Assembly: GCA_958420075.1 (NCBI GenBank)
Contig: CATZIM010000010.1
Location: forward strand, 1-17,437
Length of the DNA: 17,437 nucleotides
Direction of reading: 5' to 3'
From: an uncultured Clostridia bacterium
GTDB lineage: Bacteria > Bacillota > Clostridia > Lachnospirales > Anaerotignaceae
Within the stretch, counting starts at the first letter, position 1. Every line of letters begins with the position of its first letter. This document shows positions 13,540-17,437 of this stretch, piece by piece. The translations under genes and the position numbers were made by a program. Under the pieces are notes generated by a model that was given only the letters and a program-made list of their open reading frames with translations, did not search any database and was not told where the DNA came from.

Positions 13540-13985
13540 CTTTGCAAATAAATTGCAAGGGCTTTTTTATTGGCTACTGTGCAAATACTCATAGTGTTAT
13601 GATGTGAGTTTGATTCACCCCATCTGATATAACGAAACGTTCGCCCAGCCTATGAGTCCCTGTTTTAGGGAGTCACGTTTTGTTACCCCCATACAGCCAC
13701 GCACAAGCCCATACAAAGCCCCTGACCTTACCGCCTATCATTCCCCCTCCCGCTTCCGCTGCACCCTGCCGAATAGGTCAGCGCTTGACCGTAGACAATT
13801 TTATGATGGCTACCTGATACGAATTAGATTCGTGTTAGCTTATTGTAACGGGCTAAGTCTAATTTATGGGGTATCACAACAAATTGCGATAAGCGGAAGC
13901 GGCACAGCACACCTTGCCATGGTGCAAGAATAGCCGCCGAAATTGGTACAGGTTTTGGGCGGTTGTGGTACTGCCTAAGCCCAGC
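13540..13985. other. Gene-free stretch with overlapping inverted repeats
   Basis: There is no supported gene here. An open frame at 13652-13933 lacks a ribosome binding site and reads like noncoding sequence. Inverted repeats are clustered: TCCCT/AGGGA near 13656-13670, ACGAAT-TAG-ATTCGT (13819-13833) inside GCTA/TAGC, a competing TTAGC/GCTAA (13835-13839 with 13852-13856) flanked by TTAGA/TCTAA, and CTAAGC-CCA-GCTTAG (13975-13989), which overlaps the RHH stop codon and may end its transcript. The nested pair near 13809-13862 resembles a transfer origin or recombination site in layout only. Confidence 0.5.
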
Positions 13986-14174
13986 TTAGCCGCCTTCCTC
14001 GTCCCGCTTCATAGCTTCCTCTATGGCTCTATTGATAAATGCGTTCATGCTTTCTCCCTGCGCTTCTGCATGGGCTCTTATCTCGCCCTTTTTGCCTTTG
14101 ATAACAATCAAATTGATACGATCATAGGCTTTCGCTATATATTTATTTTGCGCTCGTGTTGATGCTTTTCCCAT
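13986..14174 (-). CDS. Ribbon-helix-helix (Arc-like) small DNA-binding protein
   Basis: This is a 62-residue protein. A basic N-terminus (MGKASTRAQNKYIAKAYDR) leads to a strand INLIVIKG (20-27), a first helix KGEIRAHAEAQG (29-40) and a second helix SMNAFINRAIEEAMKRD (42-58). This is the ribbon-helix-helix order, and proteins with this start are frequent in mobile elements of Clostridia, where they are called Arc-like or antitoxin-like. AAGGAGGGGG stands just before the ATG. Palindromes and GTTGCGTAA repeats fill the upstream region (14209-14323) and may be its operators. No toxin gene adjoins it, so a repressor or a relaxosome/partition accessory protein is as likely as an antitoxin. Confidence 0.8.
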   Translation of the reverse strand: MGKASTRAQNKYIAKAYDRINLIVIKGKKGEIRAHAEAQGESMNAFINRAIEEAMKRDEEGG

Positions 14175-14208
14175 GATTTCCCCCTCCTTATCAAAAAATA
14201 TGTAAAAA

Positions 14209-14323
14209 GTGTTATATTACAAAGTAATCATATAACACTTTCGTCATATTACGCAACTATATATATTATACAATATCGTTGCGTAACATTTGTTTATGTT
14301 GCCTATTTCCCATCGTTGCATAA
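14209..14323. promoter_or_regulatory. Palindrome and GTTGCGTAA repeats upstream of the RHH gene
   Basis: GTGTTATA (14209-14216) and TATAACAC (14231-14238) enclose TTAC-AAA-GTAA, a near-perfect palindrome. Beyond it TTACGCAAC (14249-14257) faces GTTGCGTAA (14278-14286), with a third CGTTGCATAA at 14314-14323. A TATAAT on the minus strand (14270-14265) lies between the inverted pair. Together they look like a repressor-controlled promoter, though no good -35 is visible. Confidence 0.6.
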
Positions 14324-14387
14324 TTATATATACTATCGGTAACGGTCAAGGATAACTTTCTTATATTGGCAGGAATAAAAAGCCGCC

Positions 14388-14492
14388 GGAAGCGGCACGG
14401 GCAGACGATCAGGTGGCACAGCCCCCACAATGCCCAGGCAAATAAATAGCCACTCTCACTTTTCCCAAAAAGTTGGGAAAAAGTGGAAGCGG
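14388..14492. repeat. Dispersed ~105-bp element, copy 2
   Basis: It is homologous in order and sequence to 13133-13240: GGAAGCGGCAC, a GGCAGAC..CAGG block, CCCAGGCAAA, AGCCACTCTCACTTT, then GGAAGCGG. This copy has a stronger hairpin, CACTTTTCCCAA against TTGGGAAAAAGTG (about 14457-14485). The copies differ mainly in the hairpin arm and spacer lengths. Confidence 0.7.
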
Positions 14493-14535
14493 CTGGAAGC
14501 GGGTTTCATGGGTCTTAATAATTTCCATAAACCTG

Positions 14536-14580
14536 TTGACTTTTGGAACTCATAAATATATAATTATATTATGGAACTCA
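14536..14580 (+). promoter_or_regulatory. Promoter with direct-repeat operators for the RHH operon
   Basis: TTGACT (14536-14541) and a perfect TATAAT (14559-14564) are 17 bp apart. GGAACTCA occurs twice in the same orientation, at 14545-14552 in the spacer and 14573-14580 at the likely start site. Repeats flanking the -10 in this way fit autorepression by the RHH protein encoded next. Confidence 0.82.
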
Positions 14581-14596
14581 AAAGTGAGGTGATGAT

Positions 14597-14770
14597 GTGA
14601 GTCCACGCACAGGCAGACCAATAGTAGGCGAACCAAAAGTAAATGATATTAAGGTTCGGCTTGACGATACCACACACAATAAACTCTTAGACTATTGTCA
14701 AGAACACGGTATCTCAAAAGCCGAAGCAATCAGACAAGGTATTCACCTGCTGTTGGATTCAAAAAAATAA
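14597..14770 (+). CDS. Ribbon-helix-helix (CopG-like) repressor, 57 residues
   Basis: It starts at GTG 14597, 6 bp after GAGGTG. The protein begins MSPRTGRPIVGEPKVND, a GRP-type basic arm. Then comes a strand IKVRLDD (18-24), helix 1 THNKLLDYCQEHG (26-38) and helix 2 SKAEAIRQGIHLLLDS (40-55). This is the standard CopG/MetJ-type fold, and the 'D-T-..-KL..YC...G.SKAEAIR.GI' pattern is common in plasmid and element repressors. The promoter has paired GGAACTCA boxes, so it probably controls its own operon, which continues through two hairpins into three small genes. Its short length would let many pipelines miss it. Confidence 0.88.
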   Translation: MSPRTGRPIVGEPKVNDIKVRLDDTTHNKLLDYCQEHGISKAEAIRQGIHLLLDSKK

Positions 14771-14861
14771 CGCAAACGGGGTTGAGTTTGGCGACCGTCC
14801 CGAATGCGTTATGCAAGTGAAGTTTCCTTCAGTAAATATTATACCATGCTGAAGGGACTTC
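14767..14861 (+). other. Two tandem RNA hairpins between the RHH gene and the small genes
   Basis: The first hairpin pairs ATAACGCA (14767-14774) with TGCGTTAT (14805-14812), then an AA/AA internal loop, then CGGG/CCCG; it includes the RHH stop codon. The second pairs 14819-14832 with 14849-14861 (13 pairs, one bulge) around an A/T-rich 16-base loop. No clear T-run follows, so they may process or protect the mRNA, or attenuate it, rather than simply terminate it. Confidence 0.65.
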
Positions 14862-14895
14862 TTTCAACTACTTAATTTGAAAGGGGTTTTATCGT

Positions 14896-15174
14896 ATGAA
14901 AAACAACATGGAATACATCACCAAAAGTATCACTGACATTGATATTGCTGTCGAACAGCTTGACTTTCGCGCAGAACAGTTAAAGGATCTGGCTTTTACA
15001 CTATGGAACAGTATGCAGAGTACCGATTTAGGCTCCCCTGTTTCTCCCCAGCATATCAATACAGCCTTTCTTCTGTATTCACTGTTAGAGGAATTTTCCG
15101 AGGCTATGTTCGAGCCGTTAACAGAACTCAATGAATTATATTCTTCTCTTAATGCAAAAAAAGGTAGGAGGTGA
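14896..15174 (+). CDS. Small acidic helical protein, function unknown
   Basis: I do not recognise this 92-residue protein. It is acidic and mostly helical: residues 8-45 form one long amphipathic helix (ITDIDIAVEQLDFRAEQLKD...) and 53-88 a second (NTAFLLYSLLEEFSEAMFE...). It has no membrane segment or signal peptide. The ATG follows a GAAAGGGG site and the preceding hairpins. It is the first of three closely packed small genes (5-bp gap, then an ATGA overlap), probably transcribed from the RHH promoter. Small coiled proteins of this sort are usual in integrative elements and plasmids, but no specific role can be given. Confidence 0.75.
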   Translation: MKNNMEYITKSITDIDIAVEQLDFRAEQLKDLAFTLWNSMQSTDLGSPVSPQHINTAFLLYSLLEEFSEAMFEPLTELNELYSSLNAKKGRR

Positions 15175-15179
15175 AGCGA

Positions 15180-15389
15180 ATGTATAAAGGCATGGCAAAC
15201 TTTGTCCAGCGGCGGCGGCTGGCTCTTGCGCATCATTTAGAGAGTGCCAAAGAGTACACCATGGAAGGCTTATTTTATGAGCAGATGGAAACATCTTCTA
15301 ACATTGGTATGTTATTTAACCTATTAGACGAATTGGATTCCGAAGATATTTGCGTTTTTGGCACGTCTGAAGGCGAGGTGAAATTATGA
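15180..15389 (+). CDS. Small protein, function unknown
   Basis: This 69-residue protein has a basic N-terminal half (MYKGMANFVQRRRLALAHHLES) and an acidic C-terminal half (LLDELDSEDICVFGTSEGE). Both halves look helical, and it has no membrane segment. I chose ATG 15180 because AGGAGG (15166-15171) stands 8 bp upstream; the in-frame GTG at 15171 overlaps that site. It begins 5 bp after the previous gene and its stop overlaps the next start (ATGA). I do not recognise a family. Confidence 0.7.
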   Translation: MYKGMANFVQRRRLALAHHLESAKEYTMEGLFYEQMETSSNIGMLFNLLDELDSEDICVFGTSEGEVKL

Positions 15390-15586
15390 GCAAACACAGA
15401 AATCCTTGTAGGGGTTCTATCACATGTATATGCCCCTATGCGGCATCCTGTCCCGCTTCCTTCCGCTTCCCTGCCGTCACTATGTCGATCATGCAAGACC
15501 TTGCAAAGATTGACAATCAAAATTATTTATATTTGATCTGGACTTTTGTTCGTGGCTTAGCTTATCCAAAGCAAAAGCAACAATAA
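15386..15586 (+). CDS. Small cysteine-containing protein, function unknown
   Basis: The 66-residue frame starts in an ATGA overlap with the previous gene and has a GAGGTG site, so it is probably translationally coupled. The N-terminal part has four cysteines (8, 14, 16, 22). The C-terminal part, SIMQDLAKIDNQNYLYLIWTFVRGL, is a plausible amphipathic helix. The middle (about 23-31) is encoded by two CCGCTTCC octamers 10 bp apart (15453-15470), the repeat that is scattered over this region, so an in-frame repeat insertion may have lengthened the gene. No family recognised; a terminator follows. Confidence 0.6.
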   Translation: MSKHRNPCRGSITCICPYAASCPASFRFPAVTMSIMQDLAKIDNQNYLYLIWTFVRGLAYPKQKQQ

Positions 15587-15595
15587 ATCTATAAA

Positions 15596-15627
15596 GGGTG
15601 TCCGCTTCTGCGGCACTCTTTTTCTTT
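15596..15627 (+). terminator. Terminator of the small-gene operon
   Basis: GTG and CCGC pair with GCGG and CAC (15598-15605 with 15610-15616, one bulged T) around TTCT, followed by a T-rich run. Confidence 0.8.
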
Positions 15628-16429
15628 GCCCTTATACGCCCCTCTGTGCGCCCGTATGCCCTGCCCTATTGCTTCCCCTTGCCGTTCCTCTTGCCCTTGT
15701 CAGCTTACCCCCTGCCGCTTCCTGCTGGCTATCTGTGACCGTATCCAAATTACGCCCACCACCCGCCGCCGTTTGGCTGCCCTTTGCCTGTGTGTCCTCT
15801 GCCTTTTCCGTTCTACTTAGCTTTTATGTATACACTATATTGTATTCATATAAGCTAGGAAAGAGCGTTTTTCCAGCCAACGCAGACCACAATATCTAGG
15901 GTGTCAACCAATACAACACCCCCTAAATTTAGGGGGTATCCCTGTCCCTTTTACCACTTGCCCTATATATCCAACGCCATTTCTAAAAAATTTTTTACGT
16001 TTGCATGCAACAGTTCCGTGTGGGAAACGCCTTCTCAATTTCTAAAACGAAGTATGGGGGGATACTTTTTTCTTCCAGACAGCCAGCACAGGCAAAGCCC
16101 TTGCCCTCCTACACTGCCGGACTTTGCACCACTGATACATCTTGCCGCCTTGCGTTCTGGTTTCCGCTGATCTACTGCCGTCCCACTTCCCCATTGGACA
16201 GCCTTTCCCCCTTGGTCTGGGGTTCTTTTTTTATTGTGCAGTCATACAAAAATTATATGTTTCCCCCGTCAAAACAACGAAAAACAATATTAAAACGACT
16301 TATTTTTATATGTTTTTTCGTCACTTTTTTATTACACTGATTTCTCCACAATATCCCCATGTCAGTATTTGCCGCCTTGCGTTGCCTTGTCCCGCTTCCT
16401 GCCACTTCTCTCCGGCTCTCACAGGCTGT
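15628..16429. other. Gene-free 800 bp, pyrimidine-rich, with a perfect palindrome
   Basis: There is no credible gene here. Short plus-strand open frames (for example 15669-15899, 16005-16340) lack ribosome binding sites and have low-complexity C/T-rich content. The left half is built of CTTGCC/CTGCC/CTTCC-like words; a 20-bp palindrome lies at 15918-15937, and a weak CCCC/GGGG hairpin followed by T8 near 16203-16230. Plus-strand C/T bias would suit a purine-rich minus-strand transcript from the sigma operon. Confidence 0.5.
15918..15937. repeat. Perfect 20-bp palindrome
   Basis: ACCCCCTAAA is followed directly by its exact complement TTTAGGGGGT, with no spacer. It is flanked by A/T-rich sequence and has no T-run, so it is not a standard terminator. 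A protein-binding or cruciform/origin site is possible. Confidence 0.9.
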
Positions 16430-17095
16430 CTAAAGCCCTTTCAAGTTCTTATGCTCTATATACTGTGACAACCGTTTTCCCCTCTCTGTCCTGCTCATAG
16501 ACCGCACAGCATTGTTTACAATCCCCCTTCCCTTCGCAGGCTTACAGCCTAGCACAGCCGCCATCTGGGCATAGTTATAGCCCTGATAGAAATAATAGTT
16601 TACTGCCATCCGTTCCCCCTCTGGCAATTCCTCTACACACGCCCGCACATCTGCCCGTAACTGTTCCATATACAGGCGTTCTTCCGCTTCTTCTATGCTG
16701 TTATGCTTATCAGGTATCAGCTCGTATAAAGTGCCTTTTTCGTCCTCACTGTCCTTTATCTGCCGATCTAGGGAAGCGGCTTCATTCAGAATTACCCGTC
16801 TTGATGTCCGCACACCACAAGCCCCCCGAAAAGCGTTGTGTAAATGATATTTGATATAGGTATTGAACATATAGCCCTTTGTTTCATCATAGGCGCTGAC
16901 CGCTTCCAGCATGGCAAAATAGCCTTCCTGTATTAAGTCCTCTAGCGTTACGCCTGCCCTTGCACATAAGACTGCCTTTGCCCTACACCACCGATAGGCA
17001 TATAGCCGGATAATGCCAAGCACGTTTTGCCATAGGGTCACTTCTGCCGCCTTGTCCCCCTGCTTTATACGCTTTGCCGCTTCCTCATTCGTCAT
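16430..17095 (-). CDS. Sigma-70-like RNA polymerase sigma factor of a mobile element
   Basis: This is a 221-residue sigma-70 family protein. Region 2 is at 49-90: LEDLIQEGYFAMLEAVSAYD, then the aromatic-rich YMFNTYIKYHLHNAFR that contacts the -10. Region 4 is at about 152-205: ELPEGERMAVNYYFYQGYNYAQMAAVLGCKPAKGRGIVNNAVRSM. A spacer with DSEDEKGTLYELIPDK lies between, and no regions 1 or 3 are seen. ATG 17095 overlaps the upstream gene by 11 bp and has a GGTGG site; an alternative GTG at 17107 exists. Such factors occur on integrative conjugative elements and phages, where they activate late or transfer genes. Coupling to the gene at 17085-17420 suggests they act together. Confidence 0.85.
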   Translation of the reverse strand: MTNEEAAKRIKQGDKAAEVTLWQNVLGIIRLYAYRWCRAKAVLCARAGVTLEDLIQEGYFAMLEAVSAYDETKGYMFNTYIKYHLHNAFRGACGVRTSRRVILNEAASLDRQIKDSEDEKGTLYELIPDKHNSIEEAEERLYMEQLRADVRACVEELPEGERMAVNYYFYQGYNYAQMAAVLGCKPAKGRGIVNNAVRSMSRTERGKRLSQYIEHKNLKGL

Positions 17096-17420
17096 ACATT
17101 CCACCACACTTTCTTATATGCCTTTCCAGAGCCGCCCTTATGCCGTCTGGCGTTTCCTCTTGCCCTAAGTGCTGTGCTACATCTCGCCAACTCATATCGA
17201 GCAAATAACGACAGATAGCCGCCGTCCTTATCCGTAGGTCTGGTATCCTGTCTATGGCTGCTTTGATTGTCCGTAATTTGTAATTACATATTCTCATATC
17301 ATGGTAAAGCCTTTCTACTTCCGCTAAATCCCCCGCCTCTTCGGCTTTGTCCTTCTCGTCTAACAGCTTAATAATATCTCTGCTGATCTTCTGGGCTTCT
17401 CTCAATTCTTCCAGTGTCAC
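17085..17420 (-). CDS. Small HTH protein, DUF1492/ArpU-RinA-like
   Basis: This is a 111-residue protein. Residues 1-52 form charged helices (EELREAQKISRDIIKLLDEKDKAEE...), probably a coiled coil. Residues 56-105 resemble the HTH of phage and element late regulators (DUF1492, ArpU, RinA): IDRIPDLRIRTAAICRYL, then MSWRDVAQHLGQ and TPDGIRAALERHIRK as the DNA-contacting helices. The start is GTG 17420 with an AGGAG about 8 bp upstream; an ATG at 17427 is out of frame. Its stop overlaps the sigma start. The operon probably enters from the right beyond the window. Confidence 0.75.
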   Translation of the reverse strand: MTLEELREAQKISRDIIKLLDEKDKAEEAGDLAEVERLYHDMRICNYKLRTIKAAIDRIPDLRIRTAAICRYLLDMSWRDVAQHLGQEETPDGIRAALERHIRKCGGMYDE

Positions 17421-17437
17421 TTCTCATTCACTCCTAA

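Larger units (their letters stand above)
12231..17084. repeat. Dispersed octamer GGAAGCGG / CCGCTTCC, 15 copies
   Basis: Copies begin at 12231, 13133, 13233, 13750, 13895, 14388, 14485, 14495, 15453, 15463, 15715, 16392, 16772, 16900 and 17077, in both orientations (seven GGAAGCGG, eight CCGCTTCC on the plus strand). In bases 1-12,120 I found only two, near 1769 and 11192. Chance would give about 0.2 in 5 kb. Two pairs are exactly 10 bp apart. Confidence 0.85.

Noticed and set aside
13652..13933. 93-residue plus-strand frame
   Set aside because: There is no ribosome binding site, it crosses several hairpins and a CCGCTTCC copy, and the composition is unlike nearby genes.
15626..16468. Several plus-strand frames of 64-111 residues
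   Set aside because: They are Pro/Cys/Leu-rich readings of pyrimidine-rich sequence without start signals, and the last overlaps the sigma gene's end.

Overview
The window looks like a piece of a Clostridia-type (Bacillota) genome. The signs are strong GGAGG ribosome binding sites, many hairpin-plus-T-run terminators, a PadR/DUF2812 operon, an L-box (lysine) riboswitch, a DeoD phosphorylase and a CofE-like protein outside any F420 pathway. Species cannot be fixed from the sequence alone; a Lachnospiraceae/Anaerotignum-like host is a guess.

Bases 1-12,120 are compact chromosome made of short transcription units. In order: the 3' part of an SLC13-type permease; a padR operon with two tandem, paralogous DUF2812 membrane proteins; a marR-GNAT operon on the minus strand with a copy of one palindrome before each gene; a minus-strand NhaC-family transporter preceded by a lysine riboswitch, which suggests lysine transport (LysW-type) rather than Na+/H+ antiport; deoD; an unrecognised 213-aa protein; a VanZ-like membrane protein; a CofE-like protein behind a structured leader that contains its own terminator; and an RlmI-type 23S rRNA methyltransferase.

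Bases 12,120-17,437 are different. Genes are small and sparse, and repeats and inverted repeats are dense. The octamer GGAAGCGG/CCGCTTCC occurs 15 times here against two that I found in the first 12.1 kb. This part holds an 11-bp direct-repeat triplet, a 77-bp tandem repeat array, a likely type I toxin-antitoxin locus (26-aa membrane peptide with a convergent antisense RNA), a minus-strand ribbon-helix-helix (RHH) protein, an autoregulated-looking 57-aa RHH gene followed by hairpins and three small genes of unknown function, a long gene-free stretch, and a minus-strand pair (HTH protein plus sigma-70-like factor) that comes in from the right edge. I read it as one end of an integrative or plasmid-derived element abutting rlmI. 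No integrase, relaxase or replication gene is visible, so that is inference.

The most novel-looking points are the toxin locus with pairing mRNA ends, the terminator-bearing leader of the CofE-like gene, the Chi-like octamer enrichment, and the repeat/RHH control region.
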